DNA of 8,393 nucleotides from Rickettsiales bacterium (GCA_031284675.1 JAITXQ010000017.1:1-8393); one strand, 5' to 3'. Numbered from the stretch's first letter, positions 1 to 6,626 are shown. Notes: a model not told the origin generated them from the letters alone. Made by a program: numbers and translations.

Positions 1-113
1 CTCCTGTTAATTTCTTGGTTCACATCTTTTCTACTCTCATTTCCTATTCCGTGAAATCCAAAAAGCCTTCCATTTCCTATACTTTCTTCCTTCCTTAATC
101 CAGAATTAGCGTT
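1..113. repeat. Left arm of a long inverted repeat
   Basis: This stretch is the reverse complement of 8276-8388, with 111 of 113 positions matching by eye. The mismatches are at 31 (C here, T in the partner read in the same sense) and at 90 (C versus T). Similarity stops at 113/8276. The arm begins at base 1, so it may continue to the left outside the window. Read outward on the minus strand it is an open frame with no start codon (key residues GLRKEESIGNGRLFGFHG), and the same frame is open in the partner. I do not recognise the protein. The arm abuts a truncated pseudogene on its inner side, as expected if the duplication or rearrangement broke that gene. Confidence 0.93.
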
Positions 114-117
114 AGTA

Positions 118-440
118 GAGAAAGAAAGAAGTAATTCACTGGAAAACAAAACCGGTAATCCAAGATATTATCGGGATATAGTAAGAAAAATTCAGGAAGA
201 ACGGGCATTCAAAAAAAGTATTTTTGTAGGTGGTGGAGTAGCATTAGCCAGTGCTATTATAGCAACAGCACTGTTTGCAACAGGGATATAGCAGTTGGAG
301 TGCTCACTATACTTGCAGCAGTTAGCATAGTTGCAGCAGCAGGACTAGCAGTTGGTGGTGTTACATACTTAATATCAAAGCCTAACACTGAAACAAATGA
401 AGTGAAACTTACAGGCAAACAAAAAGAACTAAGACCATAA
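118..440 (+). pseudogene. Truncated, frameshifted small membrane protein gene
   Basis: The reading frame is open through 288 and ends at TAG 289-291. It resumes in another frame from 291 to the TAA at 438-440. Reading GGG ATA GCA GTT without the extra TA at about 287-290 restores one continuous protein: a charged, Arg/Lys-rich head (NPRYYRDIVRKIQEERAFKK), then two Ala/Val/Gly-rich hydrophobic segments that look like paired transmembrane helices, then a polar Lys-rich tail ending KELRP. No start codon lies in frame, and the upstream part stops at the edge of the inverted repeat, so the 5' end is missing. The sequence resembles small membrane proteins or C-terminal membrane tails that I associate with Wolbachia; the exact family is not certain. 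It is probably non-functional. Confidence 0.72.
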
Positions 441-465
441 CTTCCGCATAAGTGAAATAAAAATA

Positions 466-493
466 TTTATACCCAAAATAAGACCTGTACAAT
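466..493 (+). promoter_or_regulatory. Possible weak promoter for addB
   Basis: TTTATA (466-471), a 16-base spacer and TACAAT (488-493) resemble a sigma-70 promoter, with four of six and five of six consensus bases. A start near 500 would leave only about 10-20 bases before the first usable start codon of addB. In DNA this AT-rich, chance matches are common, so this is only a candidate. Confidence 0.3.
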
Positions 494-508
494 AAAGCAT
501 TGTATTAA

Positions 509-3277
509 TTGTTATCTTTGGTGGGAAGAGTTTTTACCGTTAACGTAGATGAATCCTTTTTCGATGTGTTGGTTCAGCATATATTTTCTGGATATGAAAG
601 GGAGAAAATCCCTGAGATAAAAATAATACTTCCCTGCAAAAGGGATGTAATAGCGTTGTTCAATGCATTCAAAAATCATAACGCTAAAAAATGCATAATT
701 TTGCCAGAGGTAGTTTCACTAGAGAACATTAATGAGGAAGATTTAATATTAAATCTTGATAGGGTTAAAGTTATCAACCCAACAAAAAGAACGCTGCTAT
801 TGATTCAATTCATATTAGAGTGGAATAGAAAAAATAATGATAATTTTCCCATTGATTTAGCTTATAGCCTGCCATCATTGCTTGATAGAATTCAATCTAC
901 CCAAATAACGGATTATAATCAACTCAATGAGCATTCAAAGAAAATCGAGAATTTCATTGGTTTACTTATTGAAACTTGGAGTAAAACTTTAAAAGATTTG
1001 GGAGTGATTGATATATTAAAACATAAGAATGATTACATAAACAATATGATACTTTCACTGCAAAAAGATCAACATATAATCTTTGTCGGAATTGGAAAGG
1101 ACGAAATCTATAAGTCATTGATTAAGGCTGTATACGACCTGCCATTTGGAAAAATAATTTTATCTAACCTGAATTTGAAAATTAAAGAGAAAGACTGGAA
1201 ATCGCTTGATAAAAAACACTATCAATATTGCCTGAAAGATCTGCTTGATTATTTAAAAATGGATAGAAGGGATGTTAGCTGCTTGAACACTATAGAGAAT
1301 GAAATAACTGACTATGTCTTTGATACAACTGCTGATCTAAGCAAAGTTAGTAGTGGACATAGTGGCAATATTGAAGTCATCACTTGTGATTCGAGGGAGG
1401 AAGAAGCACAAGTGACGTCATTAATTATAGAAAATGAAGGTTATGAAAACGTTTCTTTGGTTGTCTTTGATAAATTACTTGCAGCTCGTATAGCATGTTT
1501 ATCAAGGCAACACAGTGCCATATCGGAAAATTATCCTTATATAACGCTTCTACTTTATAGTATCGAAGTCTTGACCTCAAATTGGAGCAGTGTGTCATTA
1601 CTTTTGCTCCTTAAACATAGGCTAGTAACCTTTGGTTACACTCAAGAAGAGTACACTCGGATTTTATCTGAATTTGAAATAGAAATATTACGTAGCTTTA
1701 ATACAAACGGCCTAAGCGATATTATAAGTGCTATTAATGTCCATAAAAAACTAAAATATAAAGAAGATATATTGCTTATTATCAATAAGTTAAAAGCTAT
1801 ATTTCATCCTTTACTTAACCTTATAAATTGCTCTATTTCTGATGTAGTAGCAGTTCATTTGCAGTGTATTAATGTGCTTTCTAATATAAATTTTTCAGAG
1901 CTAAATAATGAAATAGGTAATTTTATCTATGATTTCTTGAATGCATGTGAGGGTGTGGCAATTAAATGCTCCTTGGAGTTGTATAGCCAAATTCTGACCT
2001 TATTCTTAGAGAAAGAGTTTTTTTCTGTAGCAAGTGACTTAAATAGATTTAGCTTATACCACAATAAAGTTGTAATACTTGTTGGATTTAATGAAATACC
2101 AAGTTTTCAAAGTCCGTTTTTGAATGCGGTTACAAGAGAGAGACTTAACCTTCCTTCCGTGCAAGAAGAGCAGGGGTATTTTTTGTATACTCTACGCAAT
2201 TTATTTTGTGCAAGTAAGGTTTATATCACAAGATCGCTGAACAATAGAAAGCCAATTTTATTGCAGCGTTTGGAAATTCTGTTGCAGGGGTCGAAACAGC
2301 CGTATCGTGATTGGCTAAAAATATTAAATACGCCTGAGTGTATTGTTCCATGTACTCAGCCTATGCCAAAACCTAAAGCTGAGATAAGAAAAGAAAAAAT
2401 GCAAGTGATGTCTTGCAGTGCAATAGAAAAGCTAATTCGTAATCCTTATTCATTTTACGTTGAATATATACTAGGTCTCAAACAATTAAGAGACTTAAAT
2501 CTTAAGCCATCGATATTGGAATTTGGTACTATGGTACACAATATTCTTGAGTGTGACAAAAAGTCGCTAATGAGCATCGCACAAAAAGCATTCTCGACTA
2601 GTCGGTTTAATTTTTCAAATATGTGGTGGGTAAGGCTGCAAAGAATAATTCAATCTTTTGTCGAATTTGATAAAACTAGAAACAATCATGTTGAGTTGGA
2701 GAAGAGCTTTTCTTATTCGATATTTCATATTCCAGCGCATGGCACACAACTGTATAGATGCTGTACAACCTCCACTAAAGAGGGTGTCATCCCAGTGCCC
2801 CGACACTGGGATCCAGAAAACTTGATTGCAATCAAACAACTGTATAATGAAAACTGGATTCCAGTGTCAGCTACTTGCATGACAGAAGAAATTTTACTGA
2901 CAGCAAAATGTGATAGAGTTGAGTATCTACCAAGTGGGCAAGTAGCAATTATAGACTATAAGCTTGGTTCATCACCTTCCAATGAGGAAGTTATGTCAGG
3001 ATTTTTTCCACAATTAATTTTACAAGCTTTAGCGGTAGAATACACGACCAAAAGGGAAGTTTCAGAACTTGCTTATTGGAAACTTGACTATGATAAAATA
3101 AAGGTTATTTCTCTGAAAGATTATAGACAAAAAATGCGAGAATTTCAGAATGATCTACCAGACTTTTTATCTAATTATTTAAGAGATACTACTCCCTTTA
3201 TTGCCTCTCCGTATTTCGATAAATTCCTGAGATTTAACAGCTATAAACAACTAGAAAGGGTAGGGGAGTGGTTATAA
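509..3277 (+). CDS. addB: AddB-type double-strand break repair nuclease subunit
   Basis: This is the alphaproteobacterial AddB subunit of the AddAB helicase-nuclease, which resects double-strand breaks for RecA-dependent repair; AddA would be encoded elsewhere. The 922-residue product is close to family length. Family blocks are visible: an N-terminal FTVNVDESF and ILPCKRDVIALF region, a helicase-like middle, then a C-terminal PD-(D/E)XK nuclease. The nuclease shows MSCSAIEKLIRNPYSFY (634-650), EFGTMVH with H677, CDRVE with D802, IIDYK with D816 and K818, and PQLILQA with Q835. The C-terminus (YKQLERVGEWL) is also typical of alpha AddB. Residues about 741-792 are encoded by a palindromic repeat and have no family counterpart that I know. 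The start is uncertain: a stop at 506-508 precedes TTG 509, with TTG 518 and GTG 521 as alternatives. There is no ATG nearby and no clear ribosome binding site. The catalytic residues are intact, so the gene may still be active. Confidence 0.9.
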   Translation: MLSLVGRVFTVNVDESFFDVLVQHIFSGYEREKIPEIKIILPCKRDVIALFNAFKNHNAKKCIILPEVVSLENINEEDLILNLDRVKVINPTKRTLLLIQFILEWNRKNNDNFPIDLAYSLPSLLDRIQSTQITDYNQLNEHSKKIENFIGLLIETWSKTLKDLGVIDILKHKNDYINNMILSLQKDQHIIFVGIGKDEIYKSLIKAVYDLPFGKIILSNLNLKIKEKDWKSLDKKHYQYCLKDLLDYLKMDRRDVSCLNTIENEITDYVFDTTADLSKVSSGHSGNIEVITCDSREEEAQVTSLIIENEGYENVSLVVFDKLLAARIACLSRQHSAISENYPYITLLLYSIEVLTSNWSSVSLLLLLKHRLVTFGYTQEEYTRILSEFEIEILRSFNTNGLSDIISAINVHKKLKYKEDILLIINKLKAIFHPLLNLINCSISDVVAVHLQCINVLSNINFSELNNEIGNFIYDFLNACEGVAIKCSLELYSQILTLFLEKEFFSVASDLNRFSLYHNKVVILVGFNEIPSFQSPFLNAVTRERLNLPSVQEEQGYFLYTLRNLFCASKVYITRSLNNRKPILLQRLEILLQGSKQPYRDWLKILNTPECIVPCTQPMPKPKAEIRKEKMQVMSCSAIEKLIRNPYSFYVEYILGLKQLRDLNLKPSILEFGTMVHNILECDKKSLMSIAQKAFSTSRFNFSNMWWVRLQRIIQSFVEFDKTRNNHVELEKSFSYSIFHIPAHGTQLYRCCTTSTKEGVIPVPRHWDPENLIAIKQLYNENWIPVSATCMTEEILLTAKCDRVEYLPSGQVAIIDYKLGSSPSNEEVMSGFFPQLILQALAVEYTTKREVSELAYWKLDYDKIKVISLKDYRQKMREFQNDLPDFLSNYLRDTTPFIASPYFDKFLRFNSYKQLERVGEWL
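2729..2884. repeat. Composite palindromic element inserted in frame in addB
   Basis: A cluster of repeat units lies inside the addB reading frame and adds about 52 codons without a stop. The core hairpin pairs 2789-2797 (ATCCCAGTG) with 2804-2812 (CACTGGGAT) around a 6-base loop. ATCCAG (2811-2816) pairs with CTGGAT (2854-2859), enclosing a perfect 14-base palindrome at 2822-2835. TGTCAT (2785-2790) mirrors ATGACA (2879-2884). The 13 bases at 2785-2797 recur at 3298-3310, and TGTCA-GCTACTTG-ATGACA recurs with small changes at 3712-3732. Protein-coding palindromic repeats are known in Rickettsia and Wolbachia. The outer limits are estimated from where family-like AddB residues stop and resume. 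Confidence 0.75.
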
Positions 3278-3297
3278 AATTAGCAGCGCTCCTTCCT

Positions 3298-3328
3298 TGT
3301 CATCCCAGTGTCAAGCACTGGGATGACA
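3298..3328. repeat. Perfect palindromic repeat downstream of addB
   Basis: TGTCATCCCAGTG (3298-3310) and CACTGGGATGACA (3316-3328) form a perfect 13-bp stem around TCAAG. The left arm is identical to 2785-2797 inside addB. It lies 21 bases after the addB stop and could end or stabilise that transcript, but no T-run follows on either strand, so it does not look like a classical intrinsic terminator. I read it mainly as a dispersed Wolbachia palindromic repeat. Confidence 0.85.
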
Positions 3329-3399
3329 CCCTACTGGCGGAAGTTACTCTCAAATGTTTGTTCATCATGTTAGCTATAAATGTTTAAGAAATTTACCAA

Positions 3400-3634
3400 A
3401 TAAAAAAAAGGCAAAAGAAACCCCGTGTAGATAGTTGTTCACTCTCTAATCCTTCAAATTAGCGTTCTACACTGTCTTAAACGCTTTATAAGCGCGTTTC
3501 AGCTTATATAGGTAAAAACCTAGATGTTGTAAAGACATAAGGTGCACATAGTGCAAAAAATTAAAAATAAGACGCCAACTACGTTATACTTTTGCTGTTT
3601 AATCTACACAGATGAAGATAACTGAATACCTTCA
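3400..3634 (-). ncRNA. Candidate structured small RNA
   Basis: A minus-strand unit of about 235 nt is bounded by a good promoter (3640-3668) and a U-rich terminator (3402-3472). It has no substantial reading frame. It could form several hairpins: TGCAC/GTGCA (3543-3555), TAGGT/ACCTA (3509-3522), CGCTT/AAGCG (3482-3494), CTAAT/ATTAG (3446-3462) and GTGTAGA/TCTACAC (3425-3472). An 8-base stretch near the 5' end (3602-3609) can instead pair with 3425-3432. It lies between the ends of the convergent genes addB and ppiD. I do not recognise it as 6S RNA, tmRNA, RNase P RNA or a tRNA. It may be a lineage-specific small RNA or part of a dispersed intergenic repeat. The 5' end is inferred from the promoter spacing only. 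Confidence 0.5.
3402..3472 (-). terminator. Rho-independent terminator of the small RNA
   Basis: On the minus strand, GTGTAGA (3472-3466) pairs with TCTACAC (3431-3425), with an inner CTAAT/ATTAG stem. The 3' side continues into GGGGTTTCTTTTGCC and an unbroken run of eight T (3409-3402). The T-run starts about 15 bases after the stem, farther than in an ideal terminator, although CTTTTG lies in between. Confidence 0.5.
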
Positions 3635-3639
3635 GTACC

Positions 3640-3668
3640 ATAGTAAGGGGGCTGGCGGAATTTGTCAA
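3640..3668 (-). promoter_or_regulatory. Sigma-70 promoter of the small RNA
   Basis: On the minus strand a perfect -35 box TTGACA (3668-3663) is followed by exactly 17 bases and then TACTAT (3645-3640), which matches four of six -10 bases. The expected start is near 3631-3634. The unusually GC-rich spacer stands out in this AT-rich DNA. No open reading frame of useful size follows, which supports a non-coding product. Confidence 0.6.
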
Positions 3669-3711
3669 GCAAGTTTTTCGTTTCTATTGAATGACGGCTA
3701 CAATAGTTGTG

Positions 3712-3732
3712 TGTCACGCTACTTGGATGACA
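3712..3732. repeat. Short palindromic repeat fragment
   Basis: TGTCACGCTACTTGGATGACA has mirrored ends TGTCA/TGACA. It is nearly the same as the right part of the insert in addB (2865-2884), with one extra base and one substitution. This ties the intergenic copy and the in-gene copy to one repeat family. The flanking AGTTGTGTG also resembles the complement of the left unit of the insert near 2741-2751. Confidence 0.6.
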
Positions 3733-3763
3733 TCATACGTTTGAAGTAAAACAGGTCTTTACA

Positions 3764-3783
3764 AGATAACCTTATCTGGTTAT
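3764..3783 (-). terminator. Weak hairpin at the end of the ppiD gene
   Basis: AGATAA/TTATCT (3764-3777) and ATAACC/GGTTAT (3766-3783) are overlapping, alternative 6-bp stems at the ppiD stop codon (3780-3782). Only a short TTTT lies farther downstream on the minus strand, so termination here is a guess. Confidence 0.2.
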
Positions 3784-5588
3784 ATATCATCAAGTATAGC
3801 GTGGTTAACTTCGACCTTATACTTTGATTCCAGATAGCTAATTAACTGCTCTTTTAGCGATATCATCACACGTTTTCCAGTATCAAACGTGTTTAATTTG
3901 CCATTCGATGAATACATTTCTTTTAAAATACCTATTATAATTTCATTATTGTATTGAATAGGGTCTGTTACCAAATCAGTTGTTTTCATATTAAAAATCT
4001 CTTCTATAAAAGAAAAGGGGTAACTTTGTTGATCAGCTTCATTGCGGTATATCTGCTGACCTTTAACTAATTCCACACCTTGAATTTTTTCCAAATCTGC
4101 TTTTTCTTTTAGTTGAGCTGCAATCTTTTGCCCGATTTTAAACATTTTTTCTTTTATAAACTCATTGCGCCAAAGCTTTATCACTGATGCCTTGCCTTCT
4201 TCAAAACTTTGCAACTTAGGTGGAATAATATCGATGATTTTTACACTAACAACGGCGTCTCCAACGCCCTTAAAATAACCTTTCTGATCTTTTTCTCGTG
4301 AAAAAATGAAAGAAATCAAATCACTAGAAATTTCCACGTTATTACCGTTTTGATCTTTTCCATTAGCATCTACTGGACCAATAGTTTGTATAGGCAAATT
4401 GTATTCACTGGATATTTCTTCAATTGCTGCGCCATTGTATATCTTATAGTTCACTTGGTTTATGAAATCATTAACTTTTTCAAAAGACTTTTGGTTAGTT
4501 AAAACTGATTTTATATCTTTTTTTAAATCAACTAAGTCTTCATTAGAGATTTGATGCGTACTTTCCACTTTTATTATATGCCAACCAAAATTGCTTGCTA
4601 AAACCCCGCTCACTTCACCTACTTTGAGAGCAAATACCTTTTCTCTCATGTCTTCTGGCAGAAAATCCTTGGTTATATTATTTATTCTAGTTTCCTCAAG
4701 TTTTACTTTGCCAAACTTTTCTACTATCTGTTCAAAGCTTGTTTTACCTTCCTCAAATGCTCTTCTTGCTGTTTCAGCTTTCTCTTTGGTAGAAAATATT
4801 ATATTAAATATATCTCTTTGATCTTTAAGTTCCTGTTGTTCCATTATACCATCAACCTCTCCATCTGAGATCTTGATTTGGTCTTCAAAATATTTTTGGC
4901 CCAAAGAAATATATTGCGCAGTTTTATACTCAGGATAATAAAAATAAGATTTGTTTTTTTTATACAAATCAAGCAAGGTTTGATCATCTGGTTCAGAGAA
5001 GTTTGTAACTGCATCTTTAGTTATTTTAACAATATCGACTACTCTAGTTTGATAGCGACTTTTGTATAACTGCTCATCAATTTTCTCACCAAAAGTTACT
5101 GGATAATTATCATGAAATAATGAAGCCATAAACATCATTGCAGGCAGGATTTTCTCTAGTTTTGCTATATACTCCTTTTCTGTCATATGCAGACTGTTTA
5201 GCGTCTCATGGAATTTATCTTTGTCAAATTCACCTTTGCCATTCTGAAAGTACTTGGTGTTTTTAATATGGTCTTTTATAGACTCCTCTCCCACTGCCAA
5301 TCCCAGCTCACTGGTTAGGTTAAACAATAGTTTTTGCTCTATAAGTGCATTAAGTAAATCGTACTTCAACTTTTTTACTTGTTCTTCACTCAAATCAGAT
5401 CCAGAAATCTGCTTTCCATAATTTTGATATAGCGATTTATACTCATCTAATGTTATAACTTCTTCTCCCACTCTAGCTACCTCTTCTTTTTTATCATCAT
5501 CTGATAGAAGGTTGCCAACTCCCATGAAGATTAACAAGCAAGCTAAAAGGACAACAGTTACTCTAGTGAAAAAATTTTTAACATTCAT
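3780..5588 (-). CDS. ppiD: PpiD/SurA-type peptidyl-prolyl cis-trans isomerase
   Basis: This is a membrane-anchored periplasmic folding factor with a parvulin-type rotamase domain, expected to help fold proteins leaving the translocon. From ATG 5588 it has 602 residues, close to E. coli PpiD. Residues about 6-28 form one transmembrane anchor (key run TVVLLACLLIFMGVGNLL). A SurA-like N-terminal chaperone region follows (VARVGEEVITLDEY and LLNALIEQKLL). The parvulin domain lies at roughly 255-342, with FNIIFSTKEKAETARRAFEEG and the family motif FGWHIIKVE. The rest is a mixed helical tail, as in PpiD. I chose ATG 5588 over a TTG 15 bases upstream because it gives a short positively charged end before the anchor; GAG sits about 8 bases upstream. 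It runs against addB and diverges from trcR. I see no convincing promoter. Confidence 0.88.
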   Translation of the reverse strand: MNVKNFFTRVTVVLLACLLIFMGVGNLLSDDDKKEEVARVGEEVITLDEYKSLYQNYGKQISGSDLSEEQVKKLKYDLLNALIEQKLLFNLTSELGLAVGEESIKDHIKNTKYFQNGKGEFDKDKFHETLNSLHMTEKEYIAKLEKILPAMMFMASLFHDNYPVTFGEKIDEQLYKSRYQTRVVDIVKITKDAVTNFSEPDDQTLLDLYKKNKSYFYYPEYKTAQYISLGQKYFEDQIKISDGEVDGIMEQQELKDQRDIFNIIFSTKEKAETARRAFEEGKTSFEQIVEKFGKVKLEETRINNITKDFLPEDMREKVFALKVGEVSGVLASNFGWHIIKVESTHQISNEDLVDLKKDIKSVLTNQKSFEKVNDFINQVNYKIYNGAAIEEISSEYNLPIQTIGPVDANGKDQNGNNVEISSDLISFIFSREKDQKGYFKGVGDAVVSVKIIDIIPPKLQSFEEGKASVIKLWRNEFIKEKMFKIGQKIAAQLKEKADLEKIQGVELVKGQQIYRNEADQQSYPFSFIEEIFNMKTTDLVTDPIQYNNEIIIGILKEMYSSNGKLNTFDTGKRVMISLKEQLISYLESKYKVEVNHAILDDI

Positions 5589-5639
5589 TTTAAACTCGGT
5601 CAATTAGTGGTTAATTATAGAATAGTAATAATTTCATTC

Positions 5640-5667
5640 TTGTAAACCCGTAGCTAATATATATAAT
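5640..5667 (+). promoter_or_regulatory. Candidate promoter for the TrcR-family gene
   Basis: TTGTAA (5640-5645), a 16-base spacer and a perfect TATAAT (5662-5667) point toward trcR. Transcription from about 5674 would give a leader of roughly 230 bases. The surrounding TATA-rich tract raises the chance of a coincidental match, and the same tract may also serve ppiD on the other strand. Confidence 0.4.
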
Positions 5668-5751
5668 ATTATAATATATCAAGTTTAAAGTTTAATTTTC
5701 TTCTTAAATAGGAATATATGTTTTACTATACCTAAAAGTGAAAATATTTTT

Positions 5752-5779
5752 TTGAATCGCTTAAAATAAGCGTAAGAAT
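5752..5779 (+). promoter_or_regulatory. Dyad and possible second promoter before trcR
   Basis: CGCTTA AAA TAAGCG (5758-5772) is a perfect 6-bp dyad directly after TTGAAT (5752-5757). AAGAAT (5774-5779) lies 16 bases after TTGAAT and matches four of six -10 bases. If this is a promoter, the dyad fills the spacer, a typical place for a repressor to bind. Otherwise it is a small hairpin in the trcR leader. Confidence 0.28.
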
Positions 5780-5891
5780 AGGCGTACTTAATTAACTTGA
5801 AGGGTGAGAAGTTAAAAATTAAAAAATCATTGAATGATAAAATTAATGCTTTTTTAATTTTGATGGCTTATATTTTAGCTCTTTATAGTAG

Positions 5892-5897
5892 TAAGGA
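5892..5897 (+). promoter_or_regulatory. Ribosome binding site that decides the trcR start
   Basis: TAAGGA ends 10 bases before ATG 5908. It is the only good Shine-Dalgarno match near the possible starts; the upstream in-frame TTG at 5797 has none. A second in-frame ATG at 5926 follows GGAG and cannot be excluded. Confidence 0.6.
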
Positions 5898-5907
5898 ATA
5901 TTTTATA

Positions 5908-6516
5908 ATGGGAGATGCTTCTTTGATGTCAACAGAATTTTCTAAGGGCAATAATGATAGAAATAAACAGTTTCTGATGCAAATAGCTGCTTGGCTAATA
6001 GACAACACTGGTTTAACTTTTGATCAAATAGCGCAATGTTGCAGGTTAACCCTTGAAGAAGTACAAGATATAGCTAATGAGGAAATAGATGTTGAAAAAT
6101 ATAACCCTATTATTTCTGGGGTAATTACAGAAAAAGAAATTGATGACTGTAAAAAAAATCCAAATCGTGTACCAAATTTGATAGTAAAAAATATAAAAAA
6201 AAGGAGTAAAGCGATTGGTAGCGTTCTTGGCTTTACCTCTGCGGCAAGGCGTAGAGATAAACCTGACGCGATTTATTATTTAGTAAAAAAATTTCCTATC
6301 TTGGACAACAACGTTATAGCTAAATTAATCAGTACAACAAATTATACAGTTGAGCAGGTAAGAGATGGATCTCATCATAACATGCAAAATATAAAGCCCC
6401 AAGATCCCGTACTGCTCGGCTTATGTAGCCAAGAAAATTTAGAAACAGAAATAGAAAAAGCAAAAGTAGAAGAAGAAAAGCAAGAAAGGTTAAAAAATAT
6501 AAAGAATAGCTATTAA
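5908..6516 (+). CDS. trcR: TrcR-family (DUF1013) cell-cycle transcriptional regulator
   Basis: This 202-residue protein matches the alphaproteobacterial DUF1013 family, now usually named cell cycle transcriptional regulator TrcR. Two helix-turn-helix-like units are visible. The first is at about 26-58 (AAWLIDNTGLTFDQIAQCC, then LTLEEVQDIANEE). The second is at about 115-160 (RRDKPDAIYYLVKKFP, IAKLISTTNYTVEQVRD). The conserved block QDPVLLGLCSQENL (165-178) follows, then a charged, probably helical tail. NPIISGVITEKEIDDC (66-81) links the two units. The frame is open back to TTG 5797, but those 37 extra codons lack a ribosome binding site and are not typical of the family. The targets and role in Wolbachia are not known from the sequence. 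It diverges from ppiD and lies 200 bases before rho, which has its own promoter. Confidence 0.88.
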   Translation: MGDASLMSTEFSKGNNDRNKQFLMQIAAWLIDNTGLTFDQIAQCCRLTLEEVQDIANEEIDVEKYNPIISGVITEKEIDDCKKNPNRVPNLIVKNIKKRSKAIGSVLGFTSAARRRDKPDAIYYLVKKFPILDNNVIAKLISTTNYTVEQVRDGSHHNMQNIKPQDPVLLGLCSQENLETEIEKAKVEEEKQERLKNIKNSY

Positions 6517-6546
6517 GGATCCCAGAACTATTTATTTCTGTGCTTT

Positions 6547-6563
6547 GTTAATATTAAATTAAC
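6547..6563. promoter_or_regulatory. Dyad abutting the rho promoter
   Basis: GTTAAT ATTAA ATTAAC is a perfect 6-bp inverted repeat ending one base before the rho -35 box. It could be an operator, or a weak hairpin at the end of the trcR transcript. It has low GC content and no adjacent T-run. Confidence 0.3.
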
Positions 6564-6591
6564 TTGACTTACTAGTGTTTATTAGTATAAT
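6564..6591 (+). promoter_or_regulatory. Sigma-70 promoter for rho
   Basis: TTGACT (6564-6569, five of six), a 16-base spacer and a perfect TATAAT (6586-6591) make the best plus-strand promoter in the window. Transcription should begin near 6598, giving a leader of about 119 bases before ATG 6717. rho is therefore likely transcribed apart from trcR. Confidence 0.72.
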
Positions 6592-6606
6592 ATAAAAAAA
6601 GTATGC

Positions 6607-6626
6607 AGCTTAATGACAATTAAGCT
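6607..6626 (+). promoter_or_regulatory. Hairpin in the rho leader
   Basis: AGCTTAAT (6607-6614) and ATTAAGCT (6619-6626) form a perfect 8-bp stem around GACA, about 10 bases into the predicted rho transcript. In other bacteria rho limits its own expression through its leader. A role for this hairpin in such control is inference; it may simply protect the 5' end of the mRNA. Confidence 0.45.

Noticed and set aside
2615..2839. Minus-strand open frame inside addB
   Set aside because: It is antisense to conserved AddB nuclease blocks and has no recognisable protein features; partly a by-product of the palindromes.
3400..3668. 6S RNA or tmRNA
   Set aside because: The predicted RNA is longer than usual 6S RNA and I see no matching 5'/3' closing stem with a central bubble. 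The AATTCCGCCAGCCCCC run recalls a tRNA T-arm and acceptor, but no CCA end, tag-peptide frame or partner piece is visible.
4591..5069. Two plus-strand open frames opposite ppiD
   Set aside because: They mirror the well-supported isomerase gene, have no ribosome binding sites and are composed of biased, low-information residues.
5589..5603. Upstream TTG start for ppiD
   Set aside because: It adds only five residues; the ATG at 5588 is a better start codon and gives a typical charged end before the membrane anchor.
5797..5907. N-terminal extension of the TrcR protein from TTG 5797
   Set aside because: No ribosome binding site precedes it, the 37 residues do not look like the family, and ATG 5908 has TAAGGA at a good distance.
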